This document shows, piece after piece, positions 53,961 through 63,099 of a stretch of DNA of 64,000 bases. A model generated the notes under the pieces. That model was not told the origin of the DNA, did no database searches, and saw nothing but the letters and a program-made list of their open reading frames with translations. Positions within the stretch are counted from its first letter, which is position 1. Each line of letters opens with the position of its first letter. The DNA comes from Portibacter marinus (GTDB lineage: Bacteria > Bacteroidota > Bacteroidia > Chitinophagales > Saprospiraceae), in assembly GCF_021533195.1 (NCBI RefSeq), contig NZ_JAJNKB010000003.1, positions 186,001 to 250,000 of the forward strand, written 5' to 3'. The position numbers were made by a program, and so were the translations under genes.

Positions 53961-54935
53961 ATGGACAAAGGACCCATCTCTAAATTCATTAAACACCACT
54001 ACAGACATTTCAATGCTGCCGCTCTGGTAGACGCAGCAGAAGCATATGAAAAACAATTAGAAGCTGGTCATAAAATGATGATCACTCTGGCTGGTGCAAT
54101 GTCCACAGCAGAACTAGGTTTGTCCCTTGCTGAAATGATTCGTCAGGACAAAGTGCACATTATTACATGTACCGGTGCTAACCTGGAAGAGGATGTATTC
54201 AATTTGGTAGCCCATGATCACTATAAACGAATTCCTAATTATAGGGATTTATCGCCAGAAGAAGAACAGGAATTGCTGGATCAACACTTCAACAGAGTTA
54301 CAGATACTTGTATTCCAGAGATGGAAGCCATGAGGAGAATAGAAGAGCATCTGTTTCAAGCATGGTCCAAGGCTGATAAAGCTGGTGAGCGTTACTTCCC
54401 CTATGAATTTTTTTATCAGATTTTGTTGAGTGGCGAGTTAAAGGAGAAGTATCAAATAGACCCTAAAAATTCATGGTTACTTGCAGCAGCAGAGAAAAAT
54501 CTTCCCATCATCGTTCCGGGTTGGGAAGATAGCACCTGTGGTAACTTCTTCGCCTCCTATTGCATTGAAAATAAAATTAAACCCTCTACCATGAAGAGTG
54601 GTATTGAGTATATGATGTTTTTAGCTCAATGGTATCAGAACTACGCTTCTGACAAAGGAGTCGGTTTCTTTCAGATTGGCGGCGGAATAGCAGGTGATTT
54701 CCCTATCTGCGTAGTTCCTATGCTGCATCAAGACCTGGGTTTAGAAGCTGTGCCAATGTGGTCCTATTTTTGCCAGATATCGGATAGCACTACCTCATAT
54801 GGCTCCTACTCAGGAGCTGTTCCAAATGAAAAAATTACATGGGGAAAACTTCAGATAGATACACCTAAATATATTATTGAAAGTGATGCGACGATTGTGG
54901 CACCTCTGATCTTTGCGTGGTTACTGGGCTGGTAG
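53961..54935 (+). CDS. Deoxyhypusine synthase-family enzyme
   Basis: The 324-residue product has the NAD-binding fold of deoxyhypusine synthase: MITLAGAMSTAELGLSLAEM, IITCTGANLEEDVFNLVA, FFQIGGGIAGDFPICVVPM and the C-terminal NEKITWGKLQID. Lys296 in TWGK aligns with the aminobutyl-accepting lysine of the eukaryotic enzyme (VSWGK). Bacteria lack eIF5A, so the reaction is probably transfer of an aminobutyl group to a small amine, as in homospermidine formation. It starts three bases after the GNAT-nitrilase stop and ends the polyamine-type operon. Confidence 0.85.
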   Translation: MDKGPISKFIKHHYRHFNAAALVDAAEAYEKQLEAGHKMMITLAGAMSTAELGLSLAEMIRQDKVHIITCTGANLEEDVFNLVAHDHYKRIPNYRDLSPEEEQELLDQHFNRVTDTCIPEMEAMRRIEEHLFQAWSKADKAGERYFPYEFFYQILLSGELKEKYQIDPKNSWLLAAAEKNLPIIVPGWEDSTCGNFFASYCIENKIKPSTMKSGIEYMMFLAQWYQNYASDKGVGFFQIGGGIAGDFPICVVPMLHQDLGLEAVPMWSYFCQISDSTTSYGSYSGAVPNEKITWGKLQIDTPKYIIESDATIVAPLIFAWLLGW

Positions 54936-54957
54936 TAGTCAAATTTTTTTAATCAAA

Positions 54958-56112
54958 ATGGACTATAAAAGTGTCAGTCTCTTTATCTTATTTCTGCACA
55001 ACTTGCTATTTGCAGGTTTATTGGTCTGGCACGGTAGAAAAAATAATCTTCGTTCTAATTATTGGTTAGCATCCTTTCTTTTTCTGGCAGCCTTATATAT
55101 TGTTCCATTCGTTTTGGGTTATGCCGGTTGGTATGCTGTAGAATGGAAAAGAAACATATTATTTTACTTTCCTTTCCAGCAGCTTTTTCTACTCCCTCCT
55201 GTCTTGTATATGTATACTAAATCACTTCTGGAACCAAAATTTACTTTTAAAAAAATAGATCTGGTCTATTTTATTCCTGCCATCCTTTATTCATTCTATA
55301 CCTTCATAGTCTGGATAACAGACCAAGTGATTTTAGGTGAATATTATTTCTATGATGATGGCAAAGACATGGATTTTGATCCCTGGTATCAATTTGCAGG
55401 ATTCATCTATTTGCTGTTTTTTGCTGCGCTCTGCATAAAAGCATATTTGAGATATAGAAACAATACATTTCAAATTTACAGTTATGCCGACGCCATTTTA
55501 TATATATGGTTACCTAGGTTCATTATTGCATTAATTTTATTGCTACTCATCAGACTGTGTTTCTTCATAACCAATCCGGAGTGGGCTAACTTTGGACAAA
55601 AATATTGGTATTACGTGTCCTTCTCAATTTTGACCTACTATATTTCTATCAATGGTTACATTCACGCCGTCAAATTGGTACCAATATCATGGAGAAATTT
55701 GAAGCTTGCTGCATCAGAACGTGAAGATAAACCAGAATATGCAGATCAATCTAATGAAGGTGATCTGGACCTTGCATTAAAAGACAGTCTTGTTCGTCTG
55801 ATGGAAGAAGAACAATTCTTTTCAAAACCGGACCTCACCCTTTATGATCTTGCTAATGAATTAGATGTCCACTCCAGATCTATTTCACAGACGATCAATA
55901 TGGGTTTTGATATGAACTTTAATGATTATGTCAATATGCATCGAACCAAAGAAGTAATGAAAAGAATGCAAACAGAAGACTTAGGTGTTAAGTCCATCCT
56001 GGGGATTGCGTATGATTGTGGTTTTAATTCAAAATCAACTTTTAATAGGGCATTTAAAAAGTACAGTAACATGACGCCGAGCAAATATTTGGCATCTATT
56101 CGAAAAAAATAG
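54958..56112 (+). CDS. AraC-family regulator with N-terminal membrane domain
   Basis: The product (about 384 residues) has about seven hydrophobic segments in the first 240 residues, then a linker and an AraC-type DNA-binding domain with SKPDLTLYDLANELDVHSRS and FNSKSTFNRAFKKYSNMTPS at the end. The start at 54958 (MDYKSVSLFILF) is preferred over 54913, which overlaps the preceding gene. It is of the same type as the protein at 441-1445. The serine hydrolase gene 79 bases downstream is a possible target or partner. Confidence 0.8.
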   Translation: MDYKSVSLFILFLHNLLFAGLLVWHGRKNNLRSNYWLASFLFLAALYIVPFVLGYAGWYAVEWKRNILFYFPFQQLFLLPPVLYMYTKSLLEPKFTFKKIDLVYFIPAILYSFYTFIVWITDQVILGEYYFYDDGKDMDFDPWYQFAGFIYLLFFAALCIKAYLRYRNNTFQIYSYADAILYIWLPRFIIALILLLLIRLCFFITNPEWANFGQKYWYYVSFSILTYYISINGYIHAVKLVPISWRNLKLAASEREDKPEYADQSNEGDLDLALKDSLVRLMEEEQFFSKPDLTLYDLANELDVHSRSISQTINMGFDMNFNDYVNMHRTKEVMKRMQTEDLGVKSILGIAYDCGFNSKSTFNRAFKKYSNMTPSKYLASIRKK

Positions 56113-56191
56113 GTGCCAAATCAGGATATGACACCGATATCTTACCATAAAGAGGGATGTTTGTCTTTTTGTAATTTGTAATCAAATTTAT

Positions 56192-57838
56192 ATGTGTACC
56201 AGATTAGTCTTTTTTCTTCCCTTCTTTCTTCTTTTGGGTTTTTGCTTTGGCCAACAAAAACCTTCGTTTGATTTTGATAAGTTGGATATTATCGCCTCTG
56301 CAGATGTTCCTCAGGATGCCCCTGGAATTGCGACAGGTATCATCTTTGAGGGCAAACAGATATACACCAAGTATGCTGGATTCAGAGATTTGGAAGAAAG
56401 GCAGGACATTAATGAGGAAACAAGATTCAATATCGCCAGCATGGCCAAGCAATTCACCGCCCTGGCCATACTTATGCTTGAAAAAGAAGGCAAACTTAAG
56501 CTTGAGGATGACTTTCGTATTTATTTGCCTGAAATTTATTCGAAAGTATCACATAAAATAACGCTAAAACACTTGCTTAGTCACTCAAGTGGAATAAGAG
56601 ATGTCTACGCGCTCTGGTCTCTGAAGGGCATTGTCTGGTGGAAAGAAACTTTAAGAAATGAAGATGCCTTAAAAATTCTCAGTGATCAGGAAACTCTAAA
56701 TTTTAATCCGGGTGAACATTTTGAGTACAGCAATTCTAACTATATTTTGTTAGCAGAGGTCATTGAAAAAGTGGCCGAGGATGGATTTTATAGTTTTACA
56801 GATGACATGTTTGCCAAACTAGGGATGAAAGGGACATCATTCACTCGAGATTATACAAAAATTAACGGTCCGATAGCCAAACCCTATTTCAATTTTGATG
56901 AATGGCAAGGTTATGAATGGACTTGTGATATCGTGGGAGATGGTAACTTATTTTCTACACTGGAAGATCAATTGCAATGGGAAAGAATAATACAAACCGG
57001 AGGAAATGATTGGGTGAACTCTTCTGTTATCAACAAAAGTCAATTGCTTTTTGATTCCATAGACCACCGTGAATATGGTTTTGGTTTACAACATGGTATT
57101 TACAATGACATACCGTACAAATATCACGAGGGTGCTACGGGGGCATGGAAGTCAATAACGGTTAGATTCCCGCAAGAAGATCTTTCAATTGTGACATTGA
57201 CCAACAGCGGAAAAGTAATCCCAACCTACCAAACGATGTTGATGGTCAATGAAATATTTAACATTAAAGATTCCAAACCAACTTTCCCAATCCAGCCTGA
57301 CAAGGAAGGCGATTTTATTGAGATTCAAGAATTGATGGGCAACTACATTACACCAGAAGGATACTTTGTCAGATTGATAGATAAGGAAGGTGATTTATAT
57401 CTTTTGAGAAGCAATAGAAACGACACTAAATTAATTAGAGAAAATGCCAATACGACACAACAATGGAATGATAAAGCTTTTAAGCAGCAATTCAAAAAAA
57501 ATGAGCAGGGTGAGATGGAGGTCACATTTTATTATCCCTCTGTTCCGCCTTTTACGCTGACAAAAATTGATTTTGAAGCAGACTCTTTGGATAAATCGTT
57601 GCTAGGAAAAGAATACATTAATAGAGAACTTGGTGTCGCTTTAAAAATTGACATGGAAAAAACAGGCGGACTTTCTGTAATCCTTGGGGAAAACACGATG
57701 GACGCTATTGCATTGTCCAATACAAGAATAAAGGCTGGAAACTATATGCTTGAAATAGATAAAACTAAGGACGGAAAAACATCAATATTACTAAATACAG
57801 ATCGACTGGATCAAGTGATATTCTCCTCAAATGAATGA
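56192..57838 (+). CDS. Class C beta-lactamase-fold serine hydrolase
   Basis: The 548-residue product has a signal peptide (FFLPFFLLLGFCFGQQ) and the penicillin-binding/beta-lactamase class C fold: the SxxK serine in ASMAKQFTALAILML, the YxN motif in FEYSNSNYILLAEV and an HxG-like KYHEGATGAWKS. The C-terminal 190 residues are a beta-rich extension of unknown role. Members hydrolyse esters, D-amino-acid peptides or beta-lactams, and most in this phylum are not true lactamases. An AraC regulator lies directly upstream on the same strand. Confidence 0.85.
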   Translation: MCTRLVFFLPFFLLLGFCFGQQKPSFDFDKLDIIASADVPQDAPGIATGIIFEGKQIYTKYAGFRDLEERQDINEETRFNIASMAKQFTALAILMLEKEGKLKLEDDFRIYLPEIYSKVSHKITLKHLLSHSSGIRDVYALWSLKGIVWWKETLRNEDALKILSDQETLNFNPGEHFEYSNSNYILLAEVIEKVAEDGFYSFTDDMFAKLGMKGTSFTRDYTKINGPIAKPYFNFDEWQGYEWTCDIVGDGNLFSTLEDQLQWERIIQTGGNDWVNSSVINKSQLLFDSIDHREYGFGLQHGIYNDIPYKYHEGATGAWKSITVRFPQEDLSIVTLTNSGKVIPTYQTMLMVNEIFNIKDSKPTFPIQPDKEGDFIEIQELMGNYITPEGYFVRLIDKEGDLYLLRSNRNDTKLIRENANTTQQWNDKAFKQQFKKNEQGEMEVTFYYPSVPPFTLTKIDFEADSLDKSLLGKEYINRELGVALKIDMEKTGGLSVILGENTMDAIALSNTRIKAGNYMLEIDKTKDGKTSILLNTDRLDQVIFSSNE

Positions 57839-57843
57839 AACAC

Positions 57844-58563
57844 TCATTTACAAGGAACTATTACTATAGGTGAAATTTGATCCAACAATAAGTTGCCCTT
57901 ATAAGGTGGTATTTCTTCTGACCTATAATAAACTGAAAAAGTAAGATATTCCATATCTTCTGTCGCTTGAAAGGTCAGACTATACTTCTTCCATTCTAAA
58001 TGTTCTATGGCCTGCGTTTCAGTAAGTAAAATTCCGTCGCAAGCGCTAGTGCCTCCGTACAATGTGAAAATGAGTGGCAAATTTTGACTTTCATTTGCAT
58101 TTGATTTGCTGGTGCCTAAACGATTCCCTTTTTTAATCAATACAGATTCATTTGCGTTGTCTTTGTAATGTCTGCTCAAATAATTTTCAGATCGTGCTAA
58201 ATGTAATTCAATCGAATAACAATGTCCCTTTTCCAGGGGTTGTTCTAGTTTCTGACTGATGGCTTCCCATGTATGATCGTCTCTTGCTACCAATCCCACG
58301 TATGTCTTTCCGTCTTTAGGCTCTTTAGTAACATTGAAAAAGCCGCCTGGATGTATATCCGGTGGTGTATTTTTAGGGAAAAGATAGGGTGTGCAGTCTA
58401 TCCAATCTTTTAAGAACACATGACTAAAAAAGGAACCCGCTTTGGGCTCACCTTCAAGAGAAGCATTTCGAATCAGAATAGTATCATTTTGAGCAGATAT
58501 TTCTGTTCCCATAAAAGTAATTACAGAAAAAAATACCGCAACGCTTAAATTCTTAATTATCAT
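57844..58563 (-). CDS. Secreted hypothetical beta-sandwich protein
   Basis: The product (about 239 residues) has a signal peptide (MIIKNLSVAVFFSVITFMG, cleavage after ISAQ). The mature chain looks like a single jelly-roll or carbohydrate-binding-type sandwich, with the opening ILIRNASLEGEPKAGSFFSH, then KTYVGLVARDDHTWEAISQ and CYSIELHLARSENYLS. Similar sandwich domains appear in Bacteroidota surface proteins. I trimmed the start from 58650 to 58563 because the longer form adds 29 residues without homology before the signal. The function is unknown. Confidence 0.6.
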   Translation of the reverse strand: MIIKNLSVAVFFSVITFMGTEISAQNDTILIRNASLEGEPKAGSFFSHVFLKDWIDCTPYLFPKNTPPDIHPGGFFNVTKEPKDGKTYVGLVARDDHTWEAISQKLEQPLEKGHCYSIELHLARSENYLSRHYKDNANESVLIKKGNRLGTSKSNANESQNLPLIFTLYGGTSACDGILLTETQAIEHLEWKKYSLTFQATEDMEYLTFSVYYRSEEIPPYKGNLLLDQISPIVIVPCK

Positions 58564-58848
58564 TTTACAAACTTTGAAATAAATAAATAAATAAAACCCA
58601 AGGATTTCACCTGCATTTAATCTTGCCCTTCTATCGTCCGACATAACCAAACCACTCGCAATCTAAATCTTCATATTTTCTTTCATGAGATGTTAACACC
58701 TTATAAAAGAATTTATTGAGAATACGATTTACAAAGATATGTCTTAACCATAATGATGAATACTTAAAAACTCATCAGCTAAACATCTCCTTCACCTTTG
58801 TCTTCATGCTTTTAATTATTCTTTGTTTATTTATACTAAATAGTAAGT
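58564..58848. other. Divergent promoter region, no gene seen
   Basis: These 285 bases separate the divergent secreted-protein and PPK2 genes. They are AT-rich, with no plausible coding frame or hairpin-plus-T-run. Promoters for both directions should lie here, but I could not fit a clear -33/-7 pair on either strand. Confidence 0.4.
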
Positions 58849-59601
58849 ATGATTGATATTAATAAATATTACAGTGTAGACAGCAGATACATTCAGGAGT
58901 TATTTTTCCTGCAAGCTGAGCTTCTCAAACTACAAAAGCACATCAATGATGAAAAACTGAGATTAGCCATTCTCTTTGAAGGCAGAGATACTGCCGGAAA
59001 AGGCGCCGCGATTGCCAGGTTCACCCAGTTTTTAAATCCACAATCGTACAGAATGGTTGCCCTGGGCAAGCCAACTGCCTTAGAAAAGCGTCAATGGTAT
59101 TTTCAACGTTACATCAAAAGACTTCCCAATGCAGGCGAAATGGTTTTCTTTGACAGAAGTTGGTATAACCGCGCAGTTGTCGAGCCTGCAATGGGCTTCT
59201 GCACTCAGAAACAGCACGAATTATTCATGAATCAGGTAACCCAGCTGGAAGAAATGATCATCGCAGACGGAATGAAAATTGTAAAATTTTGGTTTTCGAT
59301 AGACAGCCTGTCACAAAAAGCCAGAATTCAGAAGCGCCTCGACTCGCCACTGGAAAGGTGGAAAGTCAGCCCTGTGGACCTTGCAGCACAGGATAAATGG
59401 GAAGAATTTACCAGATATAAGGAAGCCATGTTTGAAAGAACGAGCTCTGTTAAAAGTCCATGGATCATCATTAAAGGGGAAACGAGAGAATACATGAGAA
59501 TTCAAGCCATGAGGTACATCTTATCGCTTTATGATTATGCTGAAAAATCCTCCGACGTGAGGCCTCCTGAATCCGATGCAGCGAGGATCTACGGTCAGTG
59601 A
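58849..59601 (+). CDS. ppk2: Polyphosphate kinase 2 family protein
   Basis: The 250-residue product has the P-loop kinase fold of PPK2: Walker A FEGRDTAGKGAAI, FDRSWYNRAVVEPAMGF for the lid and Walker B region, and QWYFQRYIKRLP for the polyphosphate channel. The single-domain length matches the short PPK2 classes. It uses polyphosphate to phosphorylate nucleoside mono- or diphosphates; which class cannot be told by eye. It is convergent with the Anbu gene. Confidence 0.9.
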   Translation: MIDINKYYSVDSRYIQELFFLQAELLKLQKHINDEKLRLAILFEGRDTAGKGAAIARFTQFLNPQSYRMVALGKPTALEKRQWYFQRYIKRLPNAGEMVFFDRSWYNRAVVEPAMGFCTQKQHELFMNQVTQLEEMIIADGMKIVKFWFSIDSLSQKARIQKRLDSPLERWKVSPVDLAAQDKWEEFTRYKEAMFERTSSVKSPWIIIKGETREYMRIQAMRYILSLYDYAEKSSDVRPPESDAARIYGQ

Positions 59602-59686
59602 ATGTCCTATCGAACATCCATTAAGTACATCTAATTCTGATTTTTGAACAGCGATCAATGATGGAGAGGAAACTCAGATAAACAGC

Positions 59687-60448
59687 TTACTGCTGCAAAC
59701 TGATAAAAGCTTCATCATCCCGATGATCGGAAAGTGTATTGATCTTATCAATCCACTCCTCAGGAATTTCTCTGATGATATCGCTTAATTTCTCGCCCCA
59801 AAGCCTGGAAATATCCTTCAATTCGTTCTCTTCAAACCGCTTCTCAATAATTTCACCCGTTTCTGCTTTTAGAATGACCACATCGATTGGAAATCCAACG
59901 TCATTGGCGCTTACTCTGGTAGAATCAAAAGAAAGAAATCCTGTTTTCAAAGCAAATCTCAGGGTGGACTGATAGTTTAACGTACGATTCAAAATCGGCT
60001 TGCCATATCCTGAATTCCCAATAATTGTAAAGGGTGCAGCCGTACCGATTTCTATCCAATTTCCTTCAGGATACAATAAGAAAAGCTTAGGTTCATGATC
60101 TTCTGACAACTTGCCTCCTACGATGGTATAGAGATTAAAATTCAAGCCCGAAGCAGCCAGTGCTTCTTTATCTTCCTGTGCAACCTTTCTCAATTGCGCT
60201 CCAAAAGCGTTGGCGACATTATACATGCGATCATAATTTTCACCATCTTTTTTCAATACATCTTCGAAATAAATAACAGCTTTATCCCGGATGGAGCGCA
60301 AGCCTGAAGTCATCAAAAATACGGTGCCATGATTGGTCTTGTGAAGAGAGATCTTTTTAGCCGTGGTCGTCTCAGTTCCCATGGTAATTCGGGTATCTGC
60401 AAGAGCTACAAGTCCCTGTTTCACCCTGATTCCTAGGCAATATGTCAT
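59687..60448 (-). CDS. Anbu/proteasome-type peptidase
   Basis: The 253-residue product starts MTYCLGIRVKQGLVALADTR, placing the catalytic Thr directly after the initiator Met, as in Anbu (ancestral beta subunit) proteins of the Ntn-hydrolase superfamily. No propeptide is present. The proteasome-like motif GNSGYGKPILNR and the Lys-rich TAKKISLHKTNHG fit the active-site region. Anbu forms a ring or helix and its native substrate is unsettled. The gene lies 35 bases downstream of the alpha-E gene and forms an operon with the ATP-grasp gene. Confidence 0.9.
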   Translation of the reverse strand: MTYCLGIRVKQGLVALADTRITMGTETTTAKKISLHKTNHGTVFLMTSGLRSIRDKAVIYFEDVLKKDGENYDRMYNVANAFGAQLRKVAQEDKEALAASGLNFNLYTIVGGKLSEDHEPKLFLLYPEGNWIEIGTAAPFTIIGNSGYGKPILNRTLNYQSTLRFALKTGFLSFDSTRVSANDVGFPIDVVILKAETGEIIEKRFEENELKDISRLWGEKLSDIIREIPEEWIDKINTLSDHRDDEAFISLQQ

Positions 60449-60483
60449 TTAATTTCTAGTTTCATTTCTGTTACAAATCTAAT

Positions 60484-61416
60484 TTAATTAAAGTACATAT
60501 TGGCGATATCATTATGTATTTTTGATATTCTTTCTATCACTTGGTGCACATACTCTAAGACCTTGTCTTCATCGTCGAAATCGTCAAAGGATTGCATACT
60601 TAAAGTCTTCTTATCAAAGGATTCAATCATAGCATCATAACCCTGTGGTCGAACACTAATTTTCCTAAGGCCCATCCTTATATTGTTTAAGGAATAAGCC
60701 ATCGAACGCGGGAAAAGGTCATTCATGAAAATCATTCTAAATATATTCTCAATAGATTTTTTTCCGGGATGAAGCTTGTTATAAATATCAAATCCTTCAA
60801 TGGACTTTAAGAGAATGGTCCACTGATAGCTAATGAGTGCTTTATTCATGCCATTTTCGCTCAAAATAGACCAGTCTGAAATCTTACCTCTGACAATTCT
60901 GAGTACCTGGATCGAGCGCTCGACGAAAAGTCCTAATTTGATAAAATGATAACAATCATCATGTAATATGGTGTTCTGTATGGTCGACTTTATCATTGCA
61001 ATATGAGTCCTCATATCCTCTGTAAAATCATAAATCTTTCCAGCTGAAAATTTTTGCTCTTCATAATTTGAACAGTACAGATAAAGCTTGTTAATCGATT
61101 CCCATAGTTCAGTAGAAATAGAATTTCTGATACTCCTTGCGTTTTCACGAGCATTTTTGATGACACTGAAAATACTATTGGGATTATTAATGTCAAAAAT
61201 TACATTTTTCCAGATCTCCTGCTCCATTATTCCGCCCTGGCTTTGAAAATTCGTTCCGGCCATAAACATAATCGATCTCAGGGTAAAGTCCTTGTTTCTG
61301 ATCATAGGTGTATCTAATGTACTGAAATACTGCACCTTGAGAAACCGGCTACAATGCTCAGCCCTTTCTAAGTTTCTCCCTATCCAATACAAACTATCTG
61401 CAACTCTCGATAACAT
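60484..61416 (-). CDS. Alpha-E domain protein
   Basis: The 310-residue product is entirely helical and begins with the family signature MLSRVADSLYWIGRNLERAE. This is COG2307/alpha-E, almost always found with circularly permuted ATP-grasp enzymes. Later helices contain NARSIRNSISTELWESINKL and LGLFVERSIQVLRIVRG. It may form a scaffold or peptide-binding partner. Its start is three bases from the ATP-grasp stop. Confidence 0.9.
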   Translation of the reverse strand: MLSRVADSLYWIGRNLERAEHCSRFLKVQYFSTLDTPMIRNKDFTLRSIMFMAGTNFQSQGGIMEQEIWKNVIFDINNPNSIFSVIKNARENARSIRNSISTELWESINKLYLYCSNYEEQKFSAGKIYDFTEDMRTHIAMIKSTIQNTILHDDCYHFIKLGLFVERSIQVLRIVRGKISDWSILSENGMNKALISYQWTILLKSIEGFDIYNKLHPGKKSIENIFRMIFMNDLFPRSMAYSLNNIRMGLRKISVRPQGYDAMIESFDKKTLSMQSFDDFDDEDKVLEYVHQVIERISKIHNDIANMYFN

Positions 61417-61419
61417 ATT

Positions 61420-62871
61420 TTATGCTTTTATAACCCATGTGTCCTTCGACCCACCTCCTTGAGATGAGTTTACAATCAGGCTTCCTTTAGTCAATGCGGT
61501 TCTGGTGAGACCTCCTTTCAATACAAATGGCTGATCACTTCCCATTAGCGTGAATGTGCGCAAGTCAATATGCCTGGGCTCAAATGCTTCACTTTCCTCT
61601 ATATAAGTTGAATGTGTGCTCAATAACATTTTGGGCTGTGCAATGAACTCTCTTGGGTTCGCTTTGACTTTTTCTTTCAGCTCTGCAATTTCTCCTTTGC
61701 TCATTTGATCACAAATACATACGCCATAACCTCCGGACAAGTCAACGGGCTTGACCACGAGTTCTTCCATGTGATCTAAAACATACTGCAGATCTTCAGG
61801 CTTTTCACATATGTAAGTCGGAACATTCATTAAAATAGGATCTTCATCCAAATAATATTTAATGAGGTCCGGCACATAAGCACACACTGCCTTATCATCT
61901 GAAATACCAGTACCCGGTGCATTGATGATCGTAATATTCCCTTTTAGATATGCCCGCATGAGACCAGGAACACCTAACATCGAATCCGGTTTGAAAACCT
62001 CAGGATCTAAAAATCCATCATCTATCCTTCTATATAAGACATCCACCTGAATCTTCTCACCAATGCTCTTTAAGTAGACTTTATCATTCTCTACATACAA
62101 ATCGCGACCTTCCACTAATTCTATACCCATTTTCTGAGCCAGGTAGGTATGCTCAAAATAAGCAGAATTGTAAGCGCCTGGCGTTAACAATGCACAGAAT
62201 ATTTCTCCCATTGGCTTGTTGGCAACCCCCCATAAACATTTTAACAATTCTTCCGTATAGTCCGATACCGCTTCAACAGGAGTATCATTAAACATATTAG
62301 GAATAACCCTCGTCATGGCAATTCTGTTAATCAGGACATAACTTACTCCAGATGGACTTCGGAGATTGTCTTCTAGAATATAGTAATTGCCATCTGAATG
62401 CCTGATCAGGTCAGTTCCGGAAATGTGGCAGTAAATATTCTTAGGAGGAGAAAAGCCTTCCATAGCTTTACAATAATGACTCGAACTCTTGATTAAACGC
62501 TCGGGAATAACATTATCTTTAAATACTTGACCACCGTTGTAAACATCATGGATGAACATGTTAAGAGCAGTATTCCTCTGGATTACTCCTTTTTCCAACA
62601 TATCCCACTCTTCGTGGTTGATGATCCTGGGAAAAAGGTCAAATGGAAAAATTTGCTCCTCACTCTTTTCTTTTTTGTACAAAGCATAAGTTACACCTTG
62701 ATTCAGAAAGGACAATTTTGCCGATTCATTTAAAATTTTAAATTGATCAAGTGGCAATTGCGACAAACGTTTGATCAATGGATGATAGTAAGAGTCTTCC
62801 GACTCCATTCCTTTCACCACTTCATCGTAAATGTCATCAGGTACATGGTATTGGTCTAGTATATTGCTCAT
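61420..62871 (-). CDS. Circularly permuted type 2 ATP-grasp ligase
   Basis: The 483-residue product belongs to the COG2308 ATP-grasp family. Characteristic parts are YCHISGTDLIRHSDGNYYIL, then EDNLRSPSGVSYVLINR, then IINAPGTGISDDKAVCAYVP, with ELVVKPVDLSGGYGVCICD for nucleotide binding and IDLRTFTLMGSD late. Such enzymes form peptide or amide bonds with ATP. It is the first gene of the minus-strand operon and diverges from the transglutaminase gene over a 228-bp region. Confidence 0.9.
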   Translation of the reverse strand: MSNILDQYHVPDDIYDEVVKGMESEDSYYHPLIKRLSQLPLDQFKILNESAKLSFLNQGVTYALYKKEKSEEQIFPFDLFPRIINHEEWDMLEKGVIQRNTALNMFIHDVYNGGQVFKDNVIPERLIKSSSHYCKAMEGFSPPKNIYCHISGTDLIRHSDGNYYILEDNLRSPSGVSYVLINRIAMTRVIPNMFNDTPVEAVSDYTEELLKCLWGVANKPMGEIFCALLTPGAYNSAYFEHTYLAQKMGIELVEGRDLYVENDKVYLKSIGEKIQVDVLYRRIDDGFLDPEVFKPDSMLGVPGLMRAYLKGNITIINAPGTGISDDKAVCAYVPDLIKYYLDEDPILMNVPTYICEKPEDLQYVLDHMEELVVKPVDLSGGYGVCICDQMSKGEIAELKEKVKANPREFIAQPKMLLSTHSTYIEESEAFEPRHIDLRTFTLMGSDQPFVLKGGLTRTALTKGSLIVNSSQGGGSKDTWVIKA

Positions 62872-63099
62872 AAGTTGGTTTCGCCTGAAAGTGTTTTAAC
62901 CTTAATAAATCACTTATTAAATTTTACTCGAACATAATTCGAATATTTCTATTAAAATAGATGTATATGCAATAGATTGCTTACTAAATTTGTTCGCCAA
63001 AACAGCTATTATACCCGGATGTTATAGAATTCTTCGCTGTTTACCCGGAAAAGATCACCTGCGGAAGATAACAAAATAAATCTTAAACAAAAAAACTCT
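62872..63099. promoter_or_regulatory. Divergent promoter region of the Anbu/transglutaminase cluster
   Basis: The 228 bases between the divergent ATP-grasp and transglutaminase genes are AT-rich and carry no gene. On the plus strand TAAATTTG at 62985-62992 matches the phylum -7 element TAnnTTTG, but no good -33 TTTG stands 19-20 bases before it. Control of both transcripts probably lies here. Confidence 0.35.

Noticed and set aside
56192-57838. True beta-lactamase conferring resistance.
   Set aside because: The motifs only show the class C serine hydrolase fold, and most such proteins with extra C-terminal domains are esterases or peptidases.
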